The translations under genes were made by a program, and so were the position numbers. From a virus: a stretch of DNA of 27,192 nucleotides. The stretch covers positions 1-27,192 of IMG/VR virus record IMGVR_UViG_3300023174_000554. One strand, written 5' to 3'. Below the pieces are notes generated by a model. That model saw only the letters and a list, made by a program, of their open reading frames with translations, made no database searches and was not told the origin of the DNA. This document shows positions 13,349 to 20,315 of the stretch, one piece after another (positions within the stretch are counted from its first letter, which is position 1; each line of letters begins with the position of its first letter).

Positions 13349-13563
13349 TTAATCTTTTCCTCTAAAGCCTTGCGAATAACATAGGCAATCACAGCTTCTT
13401 TATCATGTTTTAACGCCATCATACCAGCTTTAAATAAAGCATTTTCACACTTCTCTTCATAACTAACATCTACTTCAACCATCTTTGGGGCTTTCCTAGC
13501 CTTTCCAAAGATAAGACTTCCAAGGTCTTTTTTACGCCCAATTATTTGCTTTGCGGTTTTCAT
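13336..13563 (-). CDS. Small basic protein, unrecognised
   Basis: 75 residues from an ATG at 13563 that lies inside the end of the long glycosyltransferase gene (32 bases shared), with AAGG about 7 bases upstream. It begins MKTAKQIIGRKKDLGSLIFG, is followed by a Lys-rich stretch, and ends in a helix (DKEAVIAYVIRKALEEKIK). It looks like a small helical accessory protein. The frame also stays open upstream, but that part is antisense-like and overlaps the glycosyltransferase, so I do not include it. Function is unknown. Confidence 0.6.
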   Translation of the reverse strand: MKTAKQIIGRKKDLGSLIFGKARKAPKMVEVDVSYEEKCENALFKAGMMALKHDKEAVIAYVIRKALEEKIKCKK

Positions 13564-15184
13564 AGATGGCCTTGCCTTTTTCGTAAAACTCTGGCTTGTT
13601 GTGATTTTTAAGCTGTTCGTCTGGTTTGCCTTTTGTGAACATTGGGTTTTCATGCTTAAACTGAATGTGCTTTGCCTCAATAACCACCCCATCGGCATAG
13701 GCTCTCTCGGTATGCTCATTGTCTGAATAGATGCCGTCTGATTCTTGATAGTCTGGATGGAACATGTAACCCTGCTTGTTTAGCCTAGATTGAGTTAGAA
13801 TAGCCATACAAAGCAGTTTGTCTTGGCGAAGCCCATCTGATACTGCCAGCACTTTCTCGGCCTTTGTGTCGCCAATAGCGTTCAAAATTAGGGCATCCCA
13901 ATGCTTGCAAGGCGACCAATCATCGCTCATCTGGATAATTACATCCCCCTTGGCGTGTTTTGACCCCTCGTTCCAAGCGTTAATGATTCCTCCGGGGTTG
14001 CACCTAATAGCTTGGTGCGGGGTGTAGTCCACCTTCTCATCGTGATCTACCGCAAAAATCCATTGAATCTCTAATGGCTTTTGGGCAAGTGAAAGCCATT
14101 GATAACGCCTCTGCCAAGCTAGTTGCGGTCTGCCTCTGGTTGCGTGAACCAAAGTGATTTTAGGAGTCGGCCACATCTTGAGCATCTTCTCGGATTCTTC
14201 GGTGTTTCCAACGCACACGCAAGCGATCTGGTAAAGGTCTAGGGTTTTCCAGTCATAGACATCCTCGACTTGATTCCAGTAGTGAGTTTTTGGCCTATGC
14301 AGGGTCATCGCACTTCTACTAGACGCATAAGCCTTGTTCCATTGTCCACGGCTGGCATATTCCATCGCCGTGTAATAGTGTGCTTCTCTGCGGTCTGGTT
14401 GAAGCGTGATTGCTTGCCCCAACCACTTTAGCCTTTCGTCTTTCCCTGTGCATCGTCCCAAGTTGCAAAGCACATCGTAGCGGAGCGTATCATCCAGTTC
14501 TGGGAACATCAAAGCTCTTTTGCTGTAATCAATGCAACGCTCGACTTGGTTGGATAGGTAGGCTTCTTGAGCCGTGTAATAAAGTGAATTGGGTGCTGGT
14601 TCGAGGGTATCTGCCAAGATGCGAAAGTTCCTATCAGCACTTGTCTGCTTGTATCCGTGGGGCTTGTGGATTCTGAAAGTGTGATCTACGGCCACCAGCT
14701 TATCTGGTTCACTTGCCACAAGCATTTCGTGAACCCGGTTCCTCCAGCGGCACTTACCCTTCTTGCTGAAAGTTTCTCGAAGCGGTTTGAGTCCGGCGTT
14801 TGCCACATCGTAACGCATCGCAACCAACCACTTGTCTTGCTTCTCTGCTTCGTCCAAAGCTCGATCAATCGCATCCTCGCATCCCTCTGCCATCACATCA
14901 TCGGCATCCACCCAAGCCGCCCACTCGCACGAACAATTATCTAATGCCAAATTACGAGCCTCCGCAAAATCGTCAATGTGGTTCCAATCAGTTCGTTTAT
15001 TTTTGTAGTGAACGACCTTCGCTCCAAAGCTCTTGCAAATTTCCTCTGTCTTGTCCGGAGTCTGGTTTCCCCTAGCGATTGCAACAACAAACTCCTTCGC
15101 AATGGGCTTGAAACTTTCCAAGCATCTACCAATGTATTCTTCTTCATTTCCGGCTATGAGATAAATTGATAGGTCGTGTTTCAT
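13532..15184 (-). CDS. Two-domain glycosyltransferase with TPR-like middle
   Basis: 550 residues. The N-terminal third is a family-2 GT-A domain: an opening strand SIYLIAGNEEEYIGRCLESF and a DxD motif in WVDADDVM (about residues 91-98). The middle (about 200-330) contains helix pairs typical of TPR arrays (YYTAQEAYLSNQVERCIDYS, and EAHYYTAMEYASRGQWNKAY). The last third opens with ITLVHATRGRPQLAWQRR and has IIQMSDDW near residue 415, a second GT-A-type domain with its own Asp-Asp. One chain could add two sugars in series, with the TPR region holding a partner or acceptor. It starts the modification cassette and is preceded by the GAAATCCT motif without a clear SD. Confidence 0.8.
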   Translation of the reverse strand: MKHDLSIYLIAGNEEEYIGRCLESFKPIAKEFVVAIARGNQTPDKTEEICKSFGAKVVHYKNKRTDWNHIDDFAEARNLALDNCSCEWAAWVDADDVMAEGCEDAIDRALDEAEKQDKWLVAMRYDVANAGLKPLRETFSKKGKCRWRNRVHEMLVASEPDKLVAVDHTFRIHKPHGYKQTSADRNFRILADTLEPAPNSLYYTAQEAYLSNQVERCIDYSKRALMFPELDDTLRYDVLCNLGRCTGKDERLKWLGQAITLQPDRREAHYYTAMEYASRGQWNKAYASSRSAMTLHRPKTHYWNQVEDVYDWKTLDLYQIACVCVGNTEESEKMLKMWPTPKITLVHATRGRPQLAWQRRYQWLSLAQKPLEIQWIFAVDHDEKVDYTPHQAIRCNPGGIINAWNEGSKHAKGDVIIQMSDDWSPCKHWDALILNAIGDTKAEKVLAVSDGLRQDKLLCMAILTQSRLNKQGYMFHPDYQESDGIYSDNEHTERAYADGVVIEAKHIQFKHENPMFTKGKPDEQLKNHNKPEFYEKGKAIYENRKANNWA

Positions 15185-15186
15185 TT

Positions 15187-15194
15187 AGGATTTC
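15187..15194 (-). promoter_or_regulatory. GAAATCCT motif before the start at 15184
   Basis: It ends two bases before the ATG of the two-domain glycosyltransferase. No purine-rich SD is seen in this leader. Confidence 0.4.
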
Positions 15195-15213
15195 AAGGGT
15201 GATTATTTTTAGC

Positions 15214-16032
15214 TTAAAGTAAAGCGTTAAGTGTGGTCATTAGGGTGGTTACTCTGGAATCTAGTGAAGAAAGAGTTAGGCTTTTTCCTATTGAGTAGAA
15301 AGACATTCTTGCCGCAGAAAATGTTGCCCCAGCGCCAGTTGCAAAAACACCCAATAATTCATTGCTTCCTGCGCCAGAATTTATTGTAGTTGTGGCATCT
15401 GAAATGCCACTAGCAGTAGTAAATCTTCTGCTAAAGTTAGCCGAGTTATTTCTTGTGTTTCCTTGAAATCCAATCGGTGCAAGCGTAAGCGTGGAAGCAG
15501 TTATAGCTCTGTTTTGAGTGGATATTTGTGTAGCTGATCCGTGACGCAGAACTAACCTGTTGCCAATACCACTTGCTGTTCCAACTAAAGTTCCAGTAGT
15601 ATTTGTTTGACTTGCTGAAACATAACAAGAAATATGCGAATCGTTTTGTGGAAAGTTTTGTCCACTTCCACTTTCATTGTTATTATATCCAGTAGCAAGA
15701 TATTTACTTGTCCCGTCTCCTAATAGCCCAAGTTTCCTGCTATAATCACCACTACCAAAAGCATTGTTTGTTGGTGCATTTCCTTTAAGTGGGACTAAAG
15801 CACCAGTATAGGTTCTAGCCCCAGCCATAATACAAGAAGCAACAATCGCATCCCAAATCCCGTCAGTCTTGCATCCCACAACAAAAGTATTGATGGCAAT
15901 CTTAACAGAGTTTTCCAAGGCTTGCCCATCGGCGGCCTCTACTGCGGTGAGATATGCCAAGGCATCGGCATCGTAGGTATTCTTAATGGATAGGGAGCCA
16001 ATACCACCAATTTTTGTGTTTCCAATTAACAT
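15214..16032 (-). CDS. Surface or fibre-like virion protein
   Basis: 272 residues, rich in Ser, Thr, Ala, Gly and Asn. A helical stretch follows a short beta N-terminus: residues about 22-60 read YDADALAYLTAVEAADGQA and then ENSVKIAINTF, a layout seen at the start of several phage proteins that display a lectin-like domain. The remainder looks like a beta-sandwich (RTYTGALVPLKGNAP, then SHISCYVSASQTN). It is near the LamG protein and may belong to the same appendage. No catalytic motif is visible. The start has both the TTGACA and GAAATCCT motifs, but no SD. Confidence 0.65.
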   Translation of the reverse strand: MLIGNTKIGGIGSLSIKNTYDADALAYLTAVEAADGQALENSVKIAINTFVVGCKTDGIWDAIVASCIMAGARTYTGALVPLKGNAPTNNAFGSGDYSRKLGLLGDGTSKYLATGYNNNESGSGQNFPQNDSHISCYVSASQTNTTGTLVGTASGIGNRLVLRHGSATQISTQNRAITASTLTLAPIGFQGNTRNNSANFSRRFTTASGISDATTTINSGAGSNELLGVFATGAGATFSAARMSFYSIGKSLTLSSLDSRVTTLMTTLNALL

Positions 16033-16040
16033 AGGATTTC
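16033..16040 (-). promoter_or_regulatory. GAAATCCT motif abutting the start at 16032
   Basis: It ends directly at the ATG. This is the only start that carries both motifs, and it lacks an SD. Confidence 0.4.
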
Positions 16041-16051
16041 TATTGATTATG

Positions 16052-16057
16052 TGTCAA
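16052..16057 (-). promoter_or_regulatory. TTGACA start-associated motif (gene at 16032)
   Basis: It lies 19 bases before the ATG, just after the stop of the LamG gene. Confidence 0.45.
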
Positions 16058-16060
16058 TTA

Positions 16061-16786
16061 TTAAAAGGGATAGGTCTTTCCAGCCCCAGCGTTGTAAAGA
16101 GATGTGATTTCTGCGCCAGTTAAGGCTCGACTCCAAGCTCCATATTCGCAAATGCTGTAATCTCCTTGTGCATCATCACCAGCAGAATTTGCACCTATTT
16201 CTAGTCCAACTCCGCTTCTTGCCGATCCCTCACCTCCATCAGTAATATATAAAGAATTATTGATATACCAATTTAATCCAGATGAATCTTGAGTTATGCA
16301 AATATGATACCAGCTTCCATAGCTCCATGCATAAAACTGACCATAATTATTTGCAGGATTGCTTGAATAAAGCCAACCACCAGATTTTTGATTTGAATCA
16401 AATTCAACTAAAGCAACGACTGTTCCAGAATTTGTTCCAGAAACATAAATAGATGGAAACTCTCCAATCGAATTATCTGTAATTATTTTAAGCCAAAATG
16501 AAATTGTCCAAGAATTTGGAAGTGAAAAATCTGTTTTTCTTAAATATGTTCCATTATAATTAAATCTGCTTGCGTTTGTTATTTTGCCAGATTCTATTGT
16601 AATGTTTGAACTAGGGCCGTTTGCGACTGAAAGCGTATTCCCATTCCCACTTGAATCTAGCCAGCTATTTGTGTTGAGCTTCCAGTAGGCTAGTAATCCA
16701 GTAAGTAGGTCGATCGGCGTTGATGCTATTGTGGCAGAAATTATTCTGCCTTGCACCAAGGAACGGCCATAACCGAACCTAGGCAT
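16061..16786 (-). CDS. LamG/concanavalin-like domain virion protein
   Basis: 241 residues. From about residue 28 to the end it follows the LamG-like (Laminin_G_3) pattern: LLAYWKLN and WLDSSGNGNTL, the 'WTISFWLK' strand, 'SWYHICITQD' and 'LNWYINNSLY' strands, and the closing 'YGAWSRALTGAEITSLYNAG'. This domain folds as a jelly roll and binds carbohydrates or proteins. In phages it is often found on head fibres, decoration proteins or tail tips. The first 27 residues are a basic N-terminus, perhaps for attachment to the virion. It lies just after the capsid terminator, so it is more likely a head or neck appendage than a tail-tip protein. SD GGAG lies about 8 bases before the ATG. Confidence 0.82.
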   Translation of the reverse strand: MPRFGYGRSLVQGRIISATIASTPIDLLTGLLAYWKLNTNSWLDSSGNGNTLSVANGPSSNITIESGKITNASRFNYNGTYLRKTDFSLPNSWTISFWLKIITDNSIGEFPSIYVSGTNSGTVVALVEFDSNQKSGGWLYSSNPANNYGQFYAWSYGSWYHICITQDSSGLNWYINNSLYITDGGEGSARSGVGLEIGANSAGDDAQGDYSICEYGAWSRALTGAEITSLYNAGAGKTYPF

Positions 16787-16788
16787 CT

Positions 16789-17085
16789 TTAGTCTCCAAT
16801 AGCGAGGACTACGCCAGAATGAAGGGTGAACCCGGTGCAGGTTCCAGCAAGATAAACACCAGTATCAATGGTTACTGCATTGCCAGCAGTAGAATTTGCA
16901 AGACCAGAAAAGCCAGTTACGACAGAGGAAATACTTGAGAACTTCGCCTGTGAAACAACATAAAGACCAGCAAATTCGCCCGGAGTAGTAATCGCCGTCC
17001 CGGTTGTAGTTACATACCGAGTGCCGGGTCTGGCGGCGTGGGAGATTTGATCGTAATAAGGTTCGGAATTTGTAAGGTCTGCCAT
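16789..17085 (-). CDS. Small beta-rich virion-type protein
   Basis: 98 residues. The N-terminus is polar (MADLTNSEPYYDQISHAARP), and then Gly/Thr/Val-rich strands follow (RYVTTTGTAITTPGEFAGLY, and VYLAGTCTGFTLHSGVVLA). This composition suggests a compact beta protein such as a head spike, a decoration subunit or a small collar protein. It is the first gene after the capsid terminator and has the good SD AAGGAA 5-6 bases before the ATG. No family is recognised. Confidence 0.6.
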   Translation of the reverse strand: MADLTNSEPYYDQISHAARPGTRYVTTTGTAITTPGEFAGLYVVSQAKFSSISSVVTGFSGLANSTAGNAVTIDTGVYLAGTCTGFTLHSGVVLAIGD

Positions 17086-17101
17086 AGTTTCCTTGTGATT
17101 G

Positions 17102-17107
17102 TGTCAA
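17102..17107 (-). promoter_or_regulatory. TTGACA start-associated motif (gene at 17085)
   Basis: It lies 16 bases before the ATG. Its first two T belong to the T tract of the capsid terminator, so the motif directly follows it. Confidence 0.5.
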
Positions 17108-17137
17108 AAAAAAGGGGGAGAGCTTTCGCCCTCCCCC
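17106..17137 (-). terminator. Rho-independent terminator after the capsid gene
   Basis: On the minus strand a 10-bp stem (GGGGGAGGGC with GCTCTCCCCC, one G-T pair) closes a GAAA loop (17124-17127) and is followed by eight T. It lies 31 bases after the stop of the major capsid gene. The structure is textbook, and probably sets a high ratio of capsid to downstream structural proteins, with some read-through. Confidence 0.92.
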
Positions 17138-17168
17138 TTCTTCAAGGAACCAACCAATGAACCAATCT

Positions 17169-18137
17169 TTAGCTATATTGAGTGGTGATACGAACACCAG
17201 CATTAGCGTCAATGATCTTCTCTGCGGTGTTCATGCGAACACGGAGAACATTGCTACGGCGGGCTTCATCACGATAGCTTTCAGAAACAAAGCCACCCGG
17301 AGCATCATCAGACCAAACCAAGGTGCGACCCAAACCACCAGCGGTGAACTGCCCACTAGAGATATTGGCAACAATCAATTTGCTGTCCGGAACAATGAAG
17401 GAACCAGAATAGCTCTTGTTTTTGTTGGCAGTATTGTAAGCGGCCCGACCAACCAGCACCTTATCAACACCAAACGCCTGTGCAATCTGGCTTTCATCCA
17501 GCAAGCGACCACCAGTATTGGAAACCGTTCCATAAAACTGATTTTGCAGGAGGGTTGAGCGGCGGATACGTTCATAAACATTGGCAGACATAACGACTGC
17601 ATTTGCTTCGTATCCAAGTTTATTCAAGGCCAATTTGCCAGCGGCCACGTCAGCAGGGGCATTGATAGTGGCAAGGTTGGCTTCTGTATAGGCGATGCTA
17701 CCAGTTGCAGTTAAATCAGCCGTGGTGAATGGAGTAGTGGTTGCAAACAACAAGTCAGCAACACGCTTCTCATGGGACAGCTTCACCTGACGGAGCAAAA
17801 ACTTTGCAGTTTCGGCCTCGATGGCGAAGAAGCGGCTAGCGTCTGACCGGAAAGAATCATCCAACAATTCTTCGAGTCCCGTTTCCACGCAATCATAGGT
17901 ATCAGAGGTGAATTTGCGAACAGCACGAGCGTATTCAGCGCCAGCATTACGCTTGGCCGCATCAGCATTCAACAGATCGGCATCAGCCGTCTGAACCTTC
18001 AGATAAACACCACTTTTTGCCGAAACAGGCAAGAGAGGCATGACTTCTGCACCAATCATTCCAATTTGTGCAGGGGCTTCGATCAACGCTTGGTTGATAT
18101 CGGCCCGAATAGTTGTTCCGCCACTAATAAAACTCAT
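17169..18137 (-). CDS. Major capsid protein (HK97 fold, lambda-E-like)
   Basis: 322 residues, close to lambda gpE (341). The opening part places LIEAPAQIGMIGAEVMPLLPVSAKSG, in two pieces, before a strand with GVYLKVQTADADLL. This is the usual start of the family: an N-arm, then 'A..vfP...V...sg.Y'. A spine helix follows (FFAIEAETAKFLLRQVK), then the P-domain and a C-terminal 'WSDDAPGGFVSESYRDEARR' type stretch. Order protease/scaffold, decoration protein, capsid matches lambda. No cleavage site at the N-terminus is evident. The next downstream element is a strong terminator. Leader with AAAGAAAGA, no perfect SD. Confidence 0.88.
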   Translation of the reverse strand: MSFISGGTTIRADINQALIEAPAQIGMIGAEVMPLLPVSAKSGVYLKVQTADADLLNADAAKRNAGAEYARAVRKFTSDTYDCVETGLEELLDDSFRSDASRFFAIEAETAKFLLRQVKLSHEKRVADLLFATTTPFTTADLTATGSIAYTEANLATINAPADVAAGKLALNKLGYEANAVVMSANVYERIRRSTLLQNQFYGTVSNTGGRLLDESQIAQAFGVDKVLVGRAAYNTANKNKSYSGSFIVPDSKLIVANISSGQFTAGGLGRTLVWSDDAPGGFVSESYRDEARRSNVLRVRMNTAEKIIDANAGVRITTQYS

Positions 18138-18174
18138 TGTATTTTATTCTTTCTTTGTTTGTTGTTTGTGTTGT

Positions 18175-18537
18175 TTAGAACAATGGAACTGCAATTTCAA
18201 TAACTGCTGAAGTTGCTGTGGCCGCCTCAAGAGCGATACCAGCAGTCGACAGGTTGGCCGCCAACGTTGTCACTTGGCCGGCCGCATCAAAAAACACGGT
18301 GTTGCCAACTGCACAAGTTCCGGAGACGGTTGCGAAGAAGGTGGGGTGTAGCATCTTAATTGTTACAAAACCGCCAGCGGGAGCATCTTCTTGAGTCACG
18401 CCAATGGTTTTGTTAGCACCAGAAACCGACACATTTACGAAACCCGCCGTGGTGGTATCAGGGGTCACGAAACGATAAGCTGAAACAGCGGAGGCTGTTC
18501 CAAATGTGCGGAAAACATTATCAACTTGAGTGGACAT
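18175..18537 (-). CDS. Head decoration protein (gpD/DUF2190-like)
   Basis: 120 residues, all-beta and rich in Ala, Thr, Val and Gly. It begins MSTQVDNVFRTFGTASAVSA. The central GVTQEDAPAGGFVTIKML and VGNTVFFDAAGQVTTLA stretches follow the pattern of DUF2190 and gpD-type proteins, where a 'GV...dA.aGd.v.v' strand is followed by a 'Gd.l...a.G.vt' hairpin. Trimers of such proteins clamp the capsid surface. It lies between protease/scaffold and capsid genes, like lambda D. A strong AAAGGA SD lies about nine bases before ATG. Confidence 0.8.
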   Translation of the reverse strand: MSTQVDNVFRTFGTASAVSAYRFVTPDTTTAGFVNVSVSGANKTIGVTQEDAPAGGFVTIKMLHPTFFATVSGTCAVGNTVFFDAAGQVTTLAANLSTAGIALEAATATSAVIEIAVPLF

Positions 18538-18555
18538 TGTATTTAATCCTTTGTG

Positions 18556-18954
18556 TTAGATTTTAGTAATGCCACGGCTTTTGGCCTCGGCATATTCTTG
18601 GGGGTTTGAGAGCATCACGGCTTGCATAGCCTTGAGTTTCGAATTGCTGTAATCGCTGTGGGCGGCTACGAGTTCTTCAAAAGTTTTGGGTTCGACCTTT
18701 GCAGGTGCTTCAACAACAGGGGAAGCAGAGATGGGCTTAATGCCAAATTCAGTTAGAACGGCTTTGAGCTTTTCGGCCATCTGGCTTTCGTCCTTCTTGA
18801 CCTTATCTTCGGGCGAAGGAACATCAGAAACAGGCTTTCCCTCTGCCGAATCTTCGGCTTGGTCTGCGGCTTCATCAGCGGGTTTCATGAGGGCTTCGAG
18901 AGCCTCCAAGCGAGCCTTCATCTGGCTCAATTCATCCATGTAGTTCTTTTCCAT
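18556..18954 (-). CDS. Nested scaffold protein (in-frame internal start)
   Basis: 132 residues identical to the C-terminus of the protease. The ATG at 18954 is preceded by AAAAAAGGAGATAAAACT, with AAGGAG seven bases before the start, the best SD in the head region and far better than that of the full-length gene. It starts MEKNYMDELSQMKARLEALE, a coiled coil, then an Ala/Asp/Glu-rich linker and a helical end. In lambda, Nu3 scaffold starts inside the C protease gene in the same way. The frame is seen and the analogy is known; expression itself is inferred. Confidence 0.8.
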   Translation of the reverse strand: MEKNYMDELSQMKARLEALEALMKPADEAADQAEDSAEGKPVSDVPSPEDKVKKDESQMAEKLKAVLTEFGIKPISASPVVEAPAKVEPKTFEELVAAHSDYSNSKLKAMQAVMLSNPQEYAEAKSRGITKI

Positions 18955-19764
18955 AGTTTTATCTCCTTTTTTGTCAAGTATTGGGTCGCTCTCGACAATT
19001 GCTTGTTTAATATCAGAGGGAATACTTTGCCCCCCTGCATTATATCCCAAATTTTCTTCAGCTTTAACACAAGAGCCGGGCTCATAGGGTGCAACACCCT
19101 TTGCCGGCTTGTATCCTTCCCAACATCTAAATTTTGTTCCAACAGCAAAAACAAGCATTTCAGATTCATTGCTTTGAAAGTCTCTAAACTTTTCATTGCT
19201 TGCTGGACTAGAAACCAAATCAGCAGATTCAATCCTTTGCGGGCGGATGTAATCCTTGCCTCCAATGGTTTCTGATTCATTCATAAAAGCCAAGCTAACT
19301 CCGAATTGGTCTGGTGCTTCATTTGCCATTTCCTTGACCAAGGCATAATGAGGGGAACTTTTAAGAAGATGAAGATCGGCCAATAATTTATCACCCTCAA
19401 TGCGAGGGTTTCTGGCAAATCCCAAAACCGCATCTAAACCGCTTCCGTGATTCATCTTAACTTTCACGCCATTGGGAGCCTTCGACATTAGTTCATAGGC
19501 TTTTTCAAGAGAGGTTTTATCAATAAACAAATCATGACCCCTAGCTTCCCCTTGGCTTAAAATATAGACATTGGGAATAATGGTCGAATCTTCTTCAAGC
19601 CTAGCTTCTTTGCGTTGGTTTTTCTTTGCATCCCTATAAGTCTGATAAGCAACTGCAACCCTTTGTTTCTCATCTGGAAAGTCTTTTACAGCAGTTGTAT
19701 GACCCATGAAACGACCAACAAAGTCTTTGCTTTTCTCGCCTTTTTTAGGTGTGAGTAGGGGCAT
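18556..19764 (-). CDS. Prohead maturation protease fused to scaffold
   Basis: 402 residues. Residues 1-50 are a Lys/Gln/Arg-rich helical module (DFVGRFM, FPDEKQRVAVAY). From about 60 to 195 is a phage prohead serine protease domain, with His106 in KMNHGSG, Ser157 in FGVSLAF and Asp182 in ESADLVSSPA as the likely catalytic triad. A short Cys module (CWEGYKPAKGVAPYEPGSC, 214-232) follows. The last 130 residues are a Glu/Ala/Lys-rich coiled coil, a typical internal scaffold. Lambda C and Nu3 are arranged the same way. An internal start at 18954 can produce the scaffold alone. The gene starts at the ATG at 19764, with no clear SD. Confidence 0.85.
   Translation of the reverse strand: MPLLTPKKGEKSKDFVGRFMGHTTAVKDFPDEKQRVAVAYQTYRDAKKNQRKEARLEEDSTIIPNVYILSQGEARGHDLFIDKTSLEKAYELMSKAPNGVKVKMNHGSGLDAVLGFARNPRIEGDKLLADLHLLKSSPHYALVKEMANEAPDQFGVSLAFMNESETIGGKDYIRPQRIESADLVSSPASNEKFRDFQSNESEMLVFAVGTKFRCWEGYKPAKGVAPYEPGSCVKAEENLGYNAGGQSIPSDIKQAIVESDPILDKKGDKTMEKNYMDELSQMKARLEALEALMKPADEAADQAEDSAEGKPVSDVPSPEDKVKKDESQMAEKLKAVLTEFGIKPISASPVVEAPAKVEPKTFEELVAAHSDYSNSKLKAMQAVMLSNPQEYAEAKSRGITKI
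18972..18977 (-). promoter_or_regulatory. TTGACA start-associated motif at the internal scaffold start
   Basis: It lies 17 bases before the scaffold ATG, inside the protease reading frame (codons for Leu-Asp-Lys). Its presence here, within coding sequence, supports both the motif and the internal start. Confidence 0.55.
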
Positions 19765-19768
19765 ATTA

Positions 19769-20146
19769 TTAAACTAGGGTTAAAAGATACTTTAGCTGAT
19801 TTACATTTCCAAGAATCTCATCTCGGATATTCAATAAGTCTGTATCACCTTCATTTAGATAGCTTGGTATTTCTTCTGATAAGAATGAAATGAAGTCATC
19901 ATTATACTCACTAAAGGAATCGGAGTAGTTATCTAGGCTAATATCAAAAGTAGAAGCAGAAAAGATTCGGCCATACTTGCCCATGAAAGTTTCAATAAAC
20001 TCATCAATGTTTTCTGTAAGAGATTCATAGATTTCACCAAAACTTTTGTGCTGGCTATAACTCTTTGTCTGCCAATGAAATATCTTGTATTGATTCTGAT
20101 ATGTCAGAAAGGTCGTTAAAATTGTCTCGCCGTTGGCGTTTTCCAT
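19769..20146 (-). CDS. Dps/ferritin-like protein (DUF5856-like)
   Basis: 125 residues from the ATG at 20146, four bases after the stop of the preceding gene. The first helix ends FHWQTKSYSQHKSFG. Dps-type iron sites have His-Trp in helix A and His, then Asp and Glu in helix B. Here HW is followed by a second His, then NIDEFIE with Asp 15 and Glu 19 residues after that His, the spacing of Dps. The one other Dps ligand, an Asp four residues after the second His, is Gly. The C-terminal helix is like Dps helix D. DUF5856 proteins of phages and large viruses have the same HWQTKSYxxH pattern. Iron binding is therefore likely but not shown. A role in the virion is inferred from position. Confidence 0.65.
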   Translation of the reverse strand: MENANGETILTTFLTYQNQYKIFHWQTKSYSQHKSFGEIYESLTENIDEFIETFMGKYGRIFSASTFDISLDNYSDSFSEYNDDFISFLSEEIPSYLNEGDTDLLNIRDEILGNVNQLKYLLTLV

Positions 20147-20150
20147 AAGG

Positions 20151-20315
20151 TTATGGTTTCTTGTCAATTGAATCGTTACAAGTGCAATCTGGTTTGTCGC
20201 AAAGTTCTTCTTTGTCTGATTTCTTTGAATCTTTTATTCCATAAAGGTTTTTTAGATATTCGTCCATTGCCTCTTCATATTCTTTTTTATTAAAAAGTTC
20301 TTTTGGAATAATCAT
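20151..20315 (-). CDS. 54-residue Cys-containing protein
   Basis: A small frame from ATG at 20315, overlapping the last codon of the portal gene (ATGA). Residues 1-30 are an acidic helix (KEYEEAMDEYLKNLYG). The rest is charged, with three Cys in LCDKPDCTCND (39, 44, 46), a possible metal site. No family is recognised. It is coupled between the portal, which has a six-Cys module, and the ferritin-like gene, so a link to metal is possible. Confidence 0.6.
   Translation of the reverse strand: MIIPKELFNKKEYEEAMDEYLKNLYGIKDSKKSDKEELCDKPDCTCNDSIDKKP
20162..20167 (-). promoter_or_regulatory. TTGACA start-associated motif (ferritin-like gene)
   Basis: It lies 15 bases before the ATG at 20146, within the end of the 54-residue frame (Ile-Asp-Lys codons). 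No clear SD follows it. Confidence 0.45.

Noticed and set aside
13564-13719. Upstream extension of the 75-residue gene
   Set aside because: It lies wholly inside the glycosyltransferase gene in another frame and its composition (Ser/Gln/Lys mix) is not protein-like. The ATG at 13563 has an SD.
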